Positions 1-13,692 of a DNA stretch of 64,000 nucleotides are shown piece after piece. The first letter of the stretch is position 1, and each line of letters begins with the position of its first letter. This DNA is from Marisa cornuarietis (Eukaryota > Mollusca > Gastropoda > Architaenioglossa > Ampullariidae): contig SMMW01000465.1 in assembly GCA_004794655.1 (NCBI GenBank), positions 30,001 through 94,000 on the forward strand, read 5' to 3'. A model generated the notes under the pieces. That model was not told the origin of the DNA. It did not search any database and worked only from the letters and a program-made list of their open reading frames with translations. A program made the translations under genes and the position numbers.

Positions 1-904
1 GGGCACGCGCGGGGCGACACAGGTGACACAGGTGGTGACACAGGTGACGTCAGGTCGCCGTAAGTAGCAGCAGGAGGTCGGCCACCTAACGTTCCTTTAG
101 TATCCACCCCCCTCCACGTCCCCACCCCCACCTTTTGACCGGGCGCGTGCGTCGCCTCATCATTTGTTTCCGCCCGGCGACGGCCTTCCACACGTGTGAC
201 CCACGGGGCGCGTGCCAGACAGGGACTGCGCACGGTAAGCACTTCCATGGGGCCACGAGGAGGGGGGTGGGGACTCTTTTGGCCTTTATCTTCACTTCCT
301 CTCTGACTCTTCCCCCACTTCATCGCCACCACCACACCCAAGTCTATCGCCACTCAGATCTGAGCCTTGGCTGCTGCTGGTGGCTCACAGATAATCACAT
401 GATCTCTTAAAGGCCCACTTGAGTCCAATGGTACATGAGACACAACGGTGTTGGCAGATTTTAAAGGACAACATGAGTGCAACATTTGCTCTATCATCTG
501 GTTGAGTTCATTGTAAACTAATAATTCCCGAAATGTGACTACATAATTAAGCTTAAGTTTAAGATACAAGCCTTTAAACATCGGCATTCTCACCTGCCAC
601 TAGGACAGCAGAAGAAAATTACTCTCCTATATAGAAGAGTTCTGTTGCATGCCAGGAGTATTTGTAACAGCTAGTGTGGCTCAGTGTAGCAAATCATTGC
701 ATGTCTTCGAGTCAAATAAACATCACTCAGGTTCTCGTGCTCAAGAAACGATTTGTTGCCTAGGAAATGTAACGGCTGATTGGAATACAGCCTTACAGAG
801 TGGAACTCTACTTAGAAGCTTTGAATAAAGTTTAAAAAATATTTAAAAGGTCCCAACTGAATTCACTAGTCAGACTGGTTAGTAAATTCTCAGATTAAAA
901 TTTA
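1..904. other. Left edge, CpG-rich then single-copy
   Basis: Bases 1-350 are CpG-rich with GGTGACACA repeats and one CRE octamer at 45-52; a promoter or 5' exon of a gene to the left is possible. No exon can be supported. The rest is ordinary AT-rich sequence. Confidence 0.3.
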
Positions 905-1850
905 ATGAGTAACAATGACGGTCATTGCAGTCTCTGTTGTATTATTGATTTCAAGTTGACCCATTTGAGTTAATTTTTCCAGGTTCATAAACACGTTTCA
1001 AATGTGTTTGTCTAAGATACTCCTGTAATTTTGTTTATTTGATAGATGGTTAATTTCGAGCACTGTATCTTAATTTTATGGCTACAATTGACTGCTGATA
1101 ATGAATTTTTAACATTAAAAATGTAATATAACATTATAAAATTTGATACATATTTATCGATGTAAATACTTATTTCTTCTTTATTTAGATGCATGCAAAA
1201 TTTACTATTTATTTACTGATACTGTTTAAGCTCATCAGACCTTGGTCACTCATTTCTTCCTCAATGGTGTCCTCACCTTGTCAGTTGTTGTTATCATTAT
1301 GGTGATAAAGATACGACTGATGATGTGTTTGTGACTGTCACACCATGTTACTTGTAGACCAGACGGTGTAGAAACTGTCGATGTTGTATATCTGGTGTTG
1401 ATCTACCAGCAGTCGTAGTTGGTGTTAACATCTCGTGCTGTTGTATAGTAAGCACTGCTGTAGCAATAACATTTCTTTGTTTACTGAAAGTCCAAGACTT
1501 GCTTGTACTGTATAAGTCACTGGATAACAATCCATTGTGAAATGTTTGGAGCAAATTCTTGAGTGTGGTGTGGGGACCAAGTTCACACGGCACGTTTGAA
1601 CAAAGCAGAGACCTGTGTTTATACATATATACACATATATACACACATATATATACACATATATTATATACACATCCCTGTATAAAGTTAATCCACTGGC
1701 TTGTTGCCATTATCTTCAGGATTTCCTGAGTACAAACTGAGTATATCTGAGTGTTGAAGAGAACATTCAGCAACAGCACAATGTGTTCTGGTCAGTTTTC
1801 TTTTACCGAGGATGGCATCTTTCCTCTTCGAATTCATCTTATGCAGACGA
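905..1850 (-). repeat. Dispersed THAP-like repeat, copy 1
   Basis: The reverse strand of this ~950-bp segment matches 19290-20285 over nearly its whole length, with small indels; by eye it is highly similar. Inside, a frame encodes LVPTPHSRICSKHFTMDCY, which resembles the C-terminal part of a THAP zinc-finger domain (P..RICS.HF..DC), preceded by a (TATATG)n tract and an AG acceptor-like site. A frameshift soon after makes it a relic. THAP domains occur in P-element and Kolobok transposases as well as host genes, so a decayed DNA transposon is a reasonable guess. Confidence 0.6.
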
Positions 1851-2913
1851 CTCTATTTTTTACAAATACTTCCCTTTTCGTCACTTTCACATTTATCCAC
1901 AAATCCAGGTGTGATTAATAGATAAAAATCAATACAATATTCATCGGGCCACTTTGTCATAAAACGCCACCGGAATATATTTTCGTGATACTTTGCGATA
2001 TTTCCAGCGATATTTTCTGAGCCCTATGTTGTCCTTTAAAAAGAGCCCGAAGCTGCCATTAGCTTGCTCTCCCTCCCTACAAAAAAAGCAAACAAAAAAA
2101 AAACAAAAGAACTGCGTTATTATTTTTTTATTGTTTGGGGAGAAGGGGCGGAGTGAAGAGTGAAAGCACACGTGTGATTAGTCTAACTTTTCACTTTGAT
2201 GTCAATGAAGGCTGCAATCCTCCCAGGGCTACAGATACCTTACCCTATTTCACATCACCACAAGTAAGGCGACAAAGACATGTTTAAGTCTAGCATCTCT
2301 CGAGGGCAAATATTTTTCTGCTATCAGTATTGAAGATAATTTTCCCGCTTGCTTGTCTTTAAATGAACAATCAAAATACTACATACATATATATATATAT
2401 ATAAACAAACGAATATAAGACCAGAAAGTAATGTTCGTTTCAGAAACCAACATGAAATATGGGACACTGTTGTAAAACAAATACCTTAGATTCATACGAA
2501 AAGTTTGAACGTTGTTTTTTGTATTGAAGATTGTGCCACCATGATAGTGATGAAAAAAGGGGAGATAAATTATGAATCAAGAGCAAAGTACATTATCATA
2601 TGTTTTCACCATGCGTGGCCCCATTCTTTCTGTTCACGTGACTCATTTCAGAGTTTTGGTGTCCTTAAAAAAAATGTTTCTACGTTTACGAGACTGGCTG
2701 GAGTGACTCAGAAATTATCTTTGCTAGTTTGCGACGAATTTTCCTCCGTTTTTTATTTAATTATTTTTGTTTGTGAAGACTGAGACATTGGACCTTTCCC
2801 TATGTTTGAAAGACGATGTAAACTGTACAGCTGGCAGTCGTCCTCCGTCCGCGACATTAAACAGCGCACCTGCCGAGCTCACCTTTGTCATTGAGCACAC
2901 GATCCTTTGGTCT

Positions 2914-3031
2914 TAGCTCATCATCTCAGACATAGCTCATCATCTCAGACATAGCTCATCATCTCAGACATAGCTCATCATCTCAGACATAGCTCTGTGC
3001 ACTTTCTCCTAGCTCATCATGTCAGACATAA
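2914..3031 (+). repeat. 19-bp repeat, 5-6 copies
   Basis: Direct copies of AGCTCATCATCTCAGACAT, the last units diverged. Confidence 0.9.
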
Positions 3032-4250
3032 CGAGTTGTTGAGATTGCTGTAGGATTTGTTAATGTGACAGCAGCACTAGACGCACCTGTAAACTCATGG
3101 TTGTAGATGAACCTGCTGGATCTTGTAAGTACAGCGAAATGACTGTCAGCATCGTGAGATGAAGACAAGTGAGGAAGTGAAGCAGAGTGCCATGGGATGT
3201 ACACAAATGTCGAAGACATCTCGGGTGGATGATGCTGTTTAAAGGCCATCCTCAGTCCATGACTTTAAAGGCTGACCCAAGACCAAATTATTTTTAAAAG
3301 AGTGAGTTTGATTCACTCAAAGATACTCACTCCAAAACTATAACCAATAAGTTCTTTATTCATTGAATTTATAACTTGAGTTTTGGAACGAGGTCAAGAC
3401 CTTTTACCTGTGACGTCGCAAATGTCAGCAACGCCTCATCTGCATATCGGCGCGGCATTGAGGTCTGGCATTGGCTGCCTCTTGTGGTGAGGACTTCACA
3501 ACTTAGGTCAATCCTCCAGTGCCTTCTTAAAACAAAATGTCTGCGGATGTTTGTAACTGCTGCACGTTGTACTGACTGACTGGGGACATTGTTTATATTT
3601 ATATTTCACCGGAGAATCGTAACAAGTCCTCACGTCGGTAATGTCCTGGAAAATGAGGCTTTGATGAGTCTAAACAACAGATGATCACTGCAATGCTACT
3701 CGCTTACATCTCGTCAGCAAAGAGTGATTGGATCGACAAGTAGTCGTGCACTCGGGTGTATTTAAGCAGCTGTAGGTTGTGGATCCCACGTGATTACCAG
3801 AGGGGCAGTAGATGAGGTGATTACCGCAAAGGTGGTAGAAGGCGTGGCTGTTAACAAACAATTCAAGAGAACGGACGTTGTTTGTAAACAATTAGAAGTG
3901 AAATCCTCGAGCAGTAGAGTGGGTTTGCTCAGAAACAAACTTGAAATCACACATAGAATAGGTACTTCCCCACAACATCGCACTCACGCCGAGAGTGTCG
4001 ACACCCAGTAAGGTCAAGGTGAGAATGTGTCAGCTTTAGGTCACCACAAGGTGGCGCTCAAAGAATCGTGTCTGTCATTGTATGATGATACAAGTTGGAC
4101 AGTTCTACAATCATTGTACAAGCAAAAGCCGCTCATAACCTCAATGAGGTGGTGCGGGGAGTCAAGTGTTTGACACAGTTTGTGGTCACAAACGTCACGT
4201 GACAGTGGGGCATATCGCATCTCCCTCTCACTGCATTATCCGCCTAGCCC
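3032..4250. other. Single-copy interval, no supported gene
   Basis: Opposed ORFs of about 70 codons at 3762-4011 overlap on both strands and show no family likeness; I see nothing else. Confidence 0.4.
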
Positions 4251-4650
4251 TCTAGCTCTCTCTCTCTCTCTACCTACCTAGTCTTCTCTCCGCCAAGACC
4301 TCTAGCTCACCTCTCTCTACCTAGCCTTTTCTCTACCTAGCCTTCTCTCCGCCTAGCCCTCTAGCTCTCTCTCTCTCTCTACCTACCTACCTAGCCTTCT
4401 CTCCGCCAAGACCTCTAGCTCACCTCTCTCTACCTAGCCTTTTCTCTACCTAGCCTTCTCTCCGCCTAGCCCTCTAGCTCTCTCTCTCTCTACCTACCTA
4501 CCTAGCCTTCTCTCCGCCAAGACCTCTAGCTCTCTCTCTCTCTCTACCTAGCCTTTTCTCCGCCAAGACCTGTAACTCCCTTCTCTCTACCTAGCCTTCT
4601 CTCCGCCAAAACCTCTAGCTCTCTCTCTCTCTCGCTCTCCGCTAGCCCTC
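4251..4650 (+). repeat. Pyrimidine-rich higher-order repeat
   Basis: (CT)n tracts alternate with CTACCTAGCCTTCTCTCCGC and AAGACCTCTAGCTC modules, giving a compound repeat of about 120 bp in three to four copies. Strong strand asymmetry (C/T on plus). Confidence 0.9.
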
Positions 4651-5609
4651 TAGTTGCCCTTTATGAGAATTATGTATACATGGGACATTCATGCCAGCTA
4701 TGAGTTTGACCTGTTTCCTGGTATTGTGGGCTAATCGCTATGTGCGCTTTAGGGGAACACGGTCTGTGCTGACTAAGATGAAAGTCGGTGTCGAAACCAA
4801 CTAGCCAACATTGTTTCCCGTGAATTTTTAAACTAGAGGAAACAGAAATATCGATACTGATGTGAACTACAGGAAAAGGAGATAATTCTGATGGGGGGGG
4901 GGCACATTGGCAGCAGACGATGAGGTCCTCAGGTGAAGTTGGATGTTTCGCTGGTATCAGCAGAATGTTGCCTTATACCTTTAGAGATCTGTATTGTACA
5001 CAAATATCTGTGTGCAGATACCTGGTCGTTCTAATATTAAATAATTAGATCAGTAAAATGGCTTTCGTTTGCATTCATCTTCAACCGCTCGGCCTCCTGT
5101 AAAGAAATTTTTTTTTTAATTTGCATAGTGTGGCATAATTTTACAGAAATAGCATTTGTGTCTCGTAGATTTACTAAGAAAACAATGTGTTAACAGGAGA
5201 AAATGATGTCATACAAACACAACATCAACAAGTGAACAACAATAGCAGACGACACATAGTATTGCTTGTTCTTGACTTGTCTGGACTAAGTGCTCGAGTT
5301 TCCTATGTGGAGGATGTTTTAGTGCACTCTTGACATTCGTTTACTGCTCTTCAGTTTATTTTATGTCTTCATTTACTTTGGTCAACAACCACAACTCTAC
5401 GGGGAAGACACTCTCGTGCATGTCAAACTGATGAAGCTTGTATTTTTGTTATTAATACTCGCATTCACGTTCTCTCAACGAAATATTCATGAGGCCTACA
5501 ATGGTTTGTGTTTCAGCCAAGCTGACAGCAAGGACCATTATAAACTACAAGTACCTTACATGTCGATGCTTTTGCGCGTATCTCTCACGCACCTAATGAG
5601 AAAAATGCC

Positions 5610-5795
5610 CACAAAGTCAGGTACCCATTTTCAACTTCTTAGTGGTTGAGGAGGAGGGGAGAGAAACGGTAAATTCGCTGCTCCTCGCGAGTATTGAACC
5701 GATGCCTCCCTGATCTCTGATGCCTCCAGGTTCCTCCGCCAATGCTTTGACCCTGACTGTCCGCTCTCCCCCCCCCCAGATGTGCTCTCACCACT
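5610..5795 (-). mobile_element. tRNA-related SINE-like segment
   Basis: The minus strand reads GAGCGGACAGTCAGGGTC at the head, a B-box-like GGTTCAATACT, and GGGTACCTGACTT near the far end, the last motif shared with the SINE at 48.8-49.0 kb. It is diverged and its ends are uncertain. Confidence 0.4.
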
Positions 5796-7770
5796 CGACT
5801 GTGTATGAGACGAAGGGGATGGAAGCGAGTTTGGTTAAACAATTCTCGACTACGCCTCGCACGATGCTACCTTAAACGATTTGAATGTAACATCTCGCGA
5901 GCAGTGAATGCCTGCTGACATCTAGTGATGGACATCCACATAGTGGGTACCCTCACACACTAGAACAGGTGCAGCACCATCAGTGGTGCCAACAGACACC
6001 CAGGCCGAGCGATGGCCTGTCTGGCTTTTCAGCTTCGGGCGCCGCCACCTGGTGCCGGTGGTGTAGTAATTTCACAGCATCTTCAGCTGGCACCGGCCCG
6101 GATCAATCGGTTCGCCATTGTCGGCAGACACCGCCTGATGTTTCACTTACTGGCACTGGCAGCTTGGCCCCCCCGATCAATGCTATACCCGTATTGTCAA
6201 TGCTATACCCGTATTGTCTCATCCCCGCTTTTTCCTTTCACTGACGAAAACCTCCCCGTCGTCATCTCCACCCCCTCCACTACTAGTCTGGTTGCAGCGA
6301 CACAGTGGAGATAGATGTCGAGGAAGTACCCGGTTGTCCGGCCCAACCTGCTGGAAGTTTACAGTCAAGCTGGGAGGGGTGGGTGGCAGGCACTGGCTGG
6401 GCAAAGATAGGGCCTGTCGCGTGACGCTTGATGTGCCTGAACTCTGACCAGCATGATCTCTGAGACTATCTGTCCTTCACTTACGCTTGACTGTTGTGTC
6501 CGAGTGTCGAGTGTCGCAAGAACACCGGTAGATGTCGCTAGGGATGAAGCTGCTGTCAGGCAGACAGTTAGTGACGCAGGAAGATGCTCGGCTTTCTTGC
6601 ATATTCTTGCCTCCTCGGTATTTTTTAAGGGGTGGCTGCCCCCCCCCGCCTTGCCCCTCCCCCCGGTTCCTACGCCACTGCACCCCTATATCTGGTACAT
6701 TAAGAATCTTCCCTCATCCTACAGCTGGGTGAATAGGAATAACTGCTGAACCTACAGCTGGCCGAGTAGAAATCATTGCTGAGGCTACAGCTGGCAGAAT
6801 AAGGATCGCAGACACTTGTCCCACAGTCTGTGTCACGCATCCATTGACTCATGAGTGGAATAGAGGGCGCGTCCGGTCCCACTAAAGTTCGTAGGTCGGA
6901 TTGGGACATAGCTCAGGCGTGACTGTAGTCATGGCACTTGCAGTGGATCCTTCTCGCCATACAGCGAGATTTTTGTCACGTGATCATCTAGCTGCTGAGA
7001 ACCCTGTGTAGTGCACACATTGATGCCTAAAGAAAAGACGAATATTAATGAAAATTGTCTTCTTTACTACTCATAAAATGTGAACAGTTTCAGACTGTAC
7101 TGTTGTATAGCAACGAGAATTGTTTTTATGGAACTGTTATTATTATTTGACAACAATAACCAATAAGTACACACATTATGCTAATCATTATCTAGCATTT
7201 TCTGTTTCTACATATTTAATAAACCGTTCGTAAACCTTGTCGAACAATTATTGTTCTATCGTACGGCCGCCCAAAGAGCTCATGTCTAGACCCCGAACTG
7301 GTGTTAGTGAAGTTTAAATATGACATTGATGTTAAAAAGACAGGCGCCTGGCAATGATGCGGATGGTAACAGAATTGTCAACATAAGACAGGTGCTGGGA
7401 ACTGACACTTTCAAGTACCGCTCCATTCCCCACACTCTACCCCCCAAATAAAAAACTCCCGTCACCACCACATTCCTGGGATATCATCGCGTGCAATGGT
7501 CCAGAAAGAGGCGGTAATGGAGTCTCTAGTGTGACGATGGCCCTAATTAGGTCCGGACATGTTGGAGACTGGGCCGCCTGATAACATGTTCACTGACTTG
7601 TTTTCCCGACAAGTGGACCTCTGTTGTTGAGAGGCTGTCCGCGCAGGTCAGCATTCAATTTCCGCTCTAAGCACGGACCGAGAGACCAAGTAAAGACTAA
7701 CGATTCAGCCTGAATCACCTCAGTTCAGCGGCCATATTGGTGTTTTATGACCTCAGTAACATTGGTGATT
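5796..7770. other. Mostly single-copy interval
   Basis: 5960-6450 is GC-richer with short overlapping ORFs of no recognised family. At 6600-6680 the minus strand shows GCAGTGGCGTAGGAACC next to a G-run, a common-looking transposon-end motif, but no partner end was seen. Three ~35-bp ACAGCTGG units lie at 6720-6810. Confidence 0.35.
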
Positions 7771-10343
7771 GTATAATCTCTGTCTAGTGACTACATTGGG
7801 GTCATATAATCTCAGTCTAGTGACTACACTGGTGTCATATAATCTCTGTCTAGTGACTACATTGTGGTGATATAATCTCAGTCTAGTGACTACATTGTGG
7901 TCATATAATCTCAGTCTAGTGACTACATTGTGGTCATATAATCTCAGTCTAGTGACTACATTGTGTCATATAATCTCTGTCTAGTGACTACATTGTGGTG
8001 ATATAATCTCAGTCTAGTGACTACATTGTGATCATATAATCTCAGTCTAGTGACTACATTGTGTCATATAATCTCAGTCTAGTGACTACATTGTGGTGAT
8101 ATAATCTCAGTCTAGTGACTATATTGTGGTCATATAATGTCAGTCTAGTGACTACATTGTGGTCATATAATCTCAGTCTAGTGACTACATTGTGATCATA
8201 TAATCTCAGTCTAGTGACTACATTGTGTCATATAATCTCAGTCTAGTGACTACATTGTGGTGATATAATCTCAGTCTAGTGACTAAACTGGTGTTATATA
8301 ATCTCAGTCTAGTGACTATATTGTGGTCATATTCTCAGTCTAGTGACTACACTGGTGTCATATAATCTCAGTCTAGTGACTACAATGTGTCATATAATCT
8401 CAGTCTAGTGACTACACTGGTGTCATATAATCTCTGTCTAGTGACTACATTGTGGTCATATAATCTCAGTCTAGTGACTACATTGTGATCATATAATCTC
8501 AGTCTAGTGACTACATTGTGTCATATAATCTCAGTCTAGTGACTACATTGTGGTGATATAATCTCAGTCTAGTGACTAAACTGGTGTCATATAATCTCAG
8601 TCTAGTGACTATATTGTGGTCATATTCTCAGTCTAGTGACTACACTGGTGTCATATAATCTCAGTCTAGTGACTACATTGTGTCATATAATCTCAGTCTA
8701 GTGACTACATTGTGGTGATATAATCTCAGTCTAGTGACTATATTGTGGTCATATAATGTCAGTCTAGTGACTACATTGTGGTCATATAATCTCAGTCTAG
8801 TGACTATATTGTGGTCATATTCTCAGTCTAGTGACTACACTGGTGTCATATAATCTCAGTCTAGTGACTACATTGTGTCATATAATCTCAGTCTAGTGAC
8901 TACATTGTGATCATATAATCTCAGTCTAGTGACTACACTGGTGTCATATAATCTCTGTCTAGGGACTACATTGTGTCATATAATCTCAGTCTAGTGACTA
9001 CATTGTGGTGATATAATCTCAGTCTAGTGACTAAACTGGTGTCATATAATCTCAGTCTAGTGACTACATTGTGGTGATATAATCTCAGTCTAGTGACTAA
9101 ACTGGTGTCATATAATCTCAGTCTAGTGACTATATTGTGTCATATAATCTCAGTCTAGTGACTACATTGTGGTGATATAATCTCAGTCTAGTGACTAAAC
9201 TGGTGTCATATAATCTCAGTCTAGTGACTACATTGTGGTCATATATTCTCAGTCTAGTGACTACATTGTGGTCATATTCTCAGTCTAGTGACCACATTGT
9301 GGTCATATTCTCAGTCTAGTGACTACATTGTGATCATATAATCTCAGTCTAGTGACTCTATTGTGGTCATATATTCTCAGTCTAGTGACTACATTGTGGT
9401 CATATAATCTCAGTCTAGTGACTATATTGTGGTCATATAATCTCAGTCTAGTGACTATATTGTGGTCATATAATCTCAGTCTAGTGACTATATTGTGGTC
9501 ATATGATCTCAGTCTAGTGACTATATTGTGGTCATATAATCTCAGTCTAGTGACTATATTGTGGTCATATTCTCAGTCTAGTGACTACATTGTGGTCATA
9601 TAATCTCAGTCTAGTGACTATATTGTGGTCATATTCTCAGTCTAGTGACTATATTGTGGTCATATTCTCAGTCTAGTGACTATATTGTGGTCATATAATG
9701 TCAGTCTAGTGACTATATTGTGGTCATATAATCTCAGTCTTGTGACTATATTGTGGTCATATAATCTCAGTCTAGTGACTACATTGGGGTCATATAATCT
9801 CAGTCTGGTGACTATATTGTGGTCATATTCTCAGTCTAGTGACTATATTGTGGTCATATAATGTCAGTCTAGTGACTATATTGTGGTCATATAATCTCAG
9901 TCTAGTGACTACATTGTGGTCATACAATCTCAGTCTTGTGACTACATTGTGATCATAAAATCTCAGTCTAGCGACTACATTGTGATCATAAAATCTCAGT
10001 CTAGTGACTACATTGTGGTCATATATTCTCAGTCTAGTGACTACATTGTGGTCAGATTCTCAGTCTAGTGACTACATTGTGGTCATATGATCTCAGTCTA
10101 GTGACTACATTGTGATCATAAAATCTCAGTCTAGTGACTACATTGTGTCATATAATCTCAGTCTAGTGACTACATTGTGATCATATAATCTCAGTCTAGT
10201 GACTACATTGTGATCATATAATCTCAGTCTAGTGACTACATTGTGTCATATAATCTCAGTCTAGTGACTACATTGTGATCATAAAATCTCAGTCTAGTGA
10301 CTACATTGTGGTCATATAATCTCAGTCTAGTGACTACATTGTT
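7771..10343 (+). repeat. ~33-bp minisatellite, ~80 copies (2.6 kb)
   Basis: Unit core AGTCTAGTGACTACATTGTG plus a CATATAATCTC spacer; 30-33 bp variants alternate (loss of TAA, loss of GG). The short inverted repeat AGTC-TAGT-GACT is kept in almost every unit. Confidence 0.97.
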
Positions 10344-10519
10344 GTTGTATTACCTTAGTCCAGTGACCAAATATATTATTTGTCGGTTTTGTTGTCTGCC
10401 TCAGTTGTGATTCCAGTCTATGTTATGATTCTTGAGAGTTTTTTACATAGCCATGGGAAGGGGGGCACCCAACCATTATACCAGCAGTCCGAGCCATCTC
10501 CCCAGATTACCATTGTTCA

Positions 10520-11514
10520 ATGTTCTTACCTCTATGTACAGTTCTGTACAATGTCATGTTTTTATCTCTATGTACAGTTCTGTACAATGTCATGTTCTTA
10601 CCTCTATGTACAGTTCTGTACAATGTTAGTTTCTTACCTCTATGTACAGTTCTGTACAATGTCATGTTCTTACCTCTATGTACAGTTCTGTACAATGTTA
10701 TGTTCTTACCTCTATGTACAATTCTGTGCAATGTCATGTTCTTACCTCTATGTACAGTTCTGTACAATATCATGTTCCTACCTCTATGTACAGTTCTGTA
10801 CAATGTCATGTTCTTACCTCTATGTACAGTTCTGTACAATATCATGTTCCTACCTCTATGTACAGTTCTGTACAATGTCATGTTCTTACCTCTATGTACA
10901 GTTCTGTACAATATCATTTTTACTACCTCTATGTACAGTTCTGTACAATGTCATGTTCTTACCTCTATGTACAGTTCTGTACAATGTCATGTTCTTACCT
11001 CTATGTACAGTTCTGTACAATGTCATGTTTTTATCTCTATGTACAGTTCTGTACAATGTCATGTTCTTACCTCTATGTACAGTTTTGTACAATGTTATGT
11101 TCTTACCTCTATGTACAGTTCTGTACAATGTCATGTTCTTACCTCTATGTACAGTTCTGTGCAATGTTAGTTTCTTACCTCTATGTACAGTTCTGTACAA
11201 TGTCATGTTCTTACCTCTATGTACAGTTCTGTGCAATGTTATGTTCTTATCTCTATGTACAGATCTGTACAATGTCATGTTTTTATCTCTATGTACAGTT
11301 CTGTACAATGTTGTTCTTATCTCTATGTACAGATCTGTACAATGTCATGTTTTTATCTCTATGTACAGTTCTGTACAATGTTATGTTCTTACCTCTATGT
11401 ACAGTTCTGTACAATGTTATGTTCTTACCTCTATGTACAGTTCTGTACAATGTCATGTTTTTATCTCTATGTACAGTTCCGTACAATGTTATGTTCTTAT
11501 CTCTATGTACAGTT
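10520..11514 (+). repeat. 36-bp minisatellite, ~28 copies
   Basis: Unit contains the palindrome GTACAG-TT-CTGTAC between TTACCTCTAT and AATGTCATGT. As 36 is a multiple of three, long open frames run through it on both strands; they are not genes. On the minus strand each unit holds AGAG|GTAAGA, a splice-donor-like sequence. Confidence 0.97.
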
Positions 11515-13276
11515 TGGTCTAAGACTGCCTTACCTCTAAGAAAAGAATGAAAATTCCATGTAAGGTTGTTGTTGCAGGTTGTAATGATCTTGATGTACTC
11601 ACTGTATTAAGTAAGCTTCACTCTAATCAATGTCTTGTACAGCTACTTATTTTCCACAATTTGCTTTCTCCCGGGTAATGTTGTCTCTGTAAGAGATTCG
11701 ATAAGGCTCGTCTTTCTGTCTATTTGTGGCATCAAATAAAACATATCTCAGTTCAGCAGCACTTTTTTTCCACGAGCCTCAGTTCTTTATCATCAAAGAT
11801 TTCTTTGTCATCTTTGTTTCCAGATCCTAAACTCTTTGAGTCCTTATCTCAGACATTGGCTTTTGTGTTGAAAATTGCTCCTACAAAGATACTATCATAA
11901 AACCTGCATGATAAACATCATAAGTTTGAGAAAAAAAATCACCCTCCATCCTGGCCGCAGGGTTACGTTTACCTTCTTCTGTGTTATGCTATGGTGAGAA
12001 ATCGCTAAGTTAAGCTAGGATATGGTGATGGCATGCTAAGATATCGTGATGCTATGCTATGCTAAGATATCGTGATGCTATGCTATGCTATGCTAAGATA
12101 TCGTGCTGCTATGGTATGCTATGATATCGTTATTTTATTGTAAGATATCGCGATGCTTTGCTAAGATATCGTATTGTGATGTAACGATATCGTTTTTGTT
12201 TTGGTAAAAAGCACAAAACGATCTCGGTGTCTGATATTTTTTTAAAACCAGAGGGCTATTTCTTAAAAAAAGCGGATGTTTGGGGACCTTCTCTCCAGCA
12301 AGTTTTCGCCAGCATTTGCTGTAACTACTGCACTGCACATGTCGTGGTTGCTGCAGTTGTCCCACTTATTACCCAACCTGTCGTGACGGCGCGCAGCAAA
12401 CGAGATCATTAGCCCTCGTTACAAGCTGCCGTGATTTCCAATTTCCGCTGGGCACACCGCGTGGTTGTCAGGTGAGGCTGGAGCGGGCAAACAGCTCAGA
12501 GACAGAGAGAGAGAGAGGTTAGTGGCCCTGTTGCTGAGAAGAGCTGCAGCAGACCACTGGAATTTTGACTTCAGAACAAAGCTTTGATTTTCTTGAGCCC
12601 GTGAACTGGGAGTTGGTGTTGTGGTTGAGGTATTTACTGCATCCTGTAAGGGCCAGACTGGATCGCTTTGCTTTGTAACCGCATTTTACCGTTTGTTGAA
12701 GAATATTCCTTAATGAATGCTGTCACCACTGATTACTAATCATGCTTTGTTACCGGCGCTTTCTTCTCCTACCATTGTTCTTATACATTATTTCTGTTCC
12801 CTACAAAACCTCTCGACAGCAGCATTTAAACTGTGCTGACATCCACACGTGCAACATATTCACGTACATCCGCTAAATGTTTCAAACATTAGTGACACAG
12901 ACACTCCTAATAGTCACTTCCAAGTATTGCGGAAGTGCAGTGATGACTCAAACAGTCGTCTTCACCAGCCTCTATACATTCAGCCTCTACACATCAGTGC
13001 CATCACATCAGCTGTGGTCTGGTCTGCCGACACACGTGTGGTCATGTGCTGACACACGTGTTTTAATAAAAATAGTATTTACAACTTAGATGACTGGCTG
13101 ACGGGTTTGGTTCGATCTGCTTAATAGGGAGGTTCTTTCCTCACATGTCACATATGATGTCACGTCTGGGAAAAACGATATGAAGGGGGGAAGAAATAAG
13201 AAATACTGAAGAAATACTTCGTGATTCTTAGTGCAGAGGTGGGAAGCGATCGTCTTGCCATTTGATTAAAGGACAC
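11515..13276. other. Single-copy interval with a small repeat
   Basis: Apart from the ATATCGTGATG repeats at 12015-12185, no gene, RNA or mobile element was recognised. Confidence 0.4.
12015..12185 (+). repeat. GCTATGCTAAGATATCGTGAT repeats
   Basis: Irregular repeats of ATGCTA and AAGATATCGTGATG, about eight copies. Confidence 0.8.
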
Positions 13277-13692
13277 GAGTGCTGGTTACAGGCCTACACC
13301 AAGTGCTGGTTACAGGCCTACACCAAGTGCTGGTTACAGGCCTACACCGAGTGCTGGTTACAGGCCTACACCGAGTGCTGGTTACAGGCCTACACCGAGT
13401 GCTGGTTACAGGCCTACACCAAGTGCTGGTTACAGGCCTACACCAAGTGCTGGTTACAGGCCTACACCGAGTGCTGGTTACAGGCCTACACCAAGTGCTG
13501 GTTACAGGCCTACACCGAGTGCTGGTTACAGGCCTACACCAAGTGCTGGTTACAGGCCTACACCGAGTGCTGGTTACAGGCCTACACCGAGTGCTGGTTA
13601 CAGGCCTGCTCTGAGTGTGCTAAAGGCCTACACCGAGTGCTGGTTACAGGCCTACACCAAGTGCTGGTTAAAGCTCCACACCGAGTGCTGGT
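13277..13692 (+). repeat. 24-bp minisatellite, ~17 copies
   Basis: Unit GTGCTGGTTACAGGCCTACA followed by CCGA or CCAA; the final three units diverge. Open frames here are repeat artefacts. Confidence 0.95.

Noticed and set aside
3762..4011. Opposed 73-codon ORFs
   Set aside because: Overlap on both strands without conserved motif, signal or exon features; likely chance.
5416..5649. 77-codon ORF with a hydrophobic start that resembles a signal peptide
   Set aside because: AT-rich codon use, no family likeness, no splice or poly(A) context, and its end runs into a SINE-like segment.
7771..10343. Could the arrays be CRISPR loci?
   Set aside because: Repeats are contiguous or have near-identical spacers, with no unique spacers or cas genes, and the DNA is eukaryotic.
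10380..11550. Long open frames (up to 380 codons) on both strands in the 36-bp array
   Set aside because: The period is divisible by three and units lack stops, so all such frames stay open by construction; the products are pure repeats with no family likeness.
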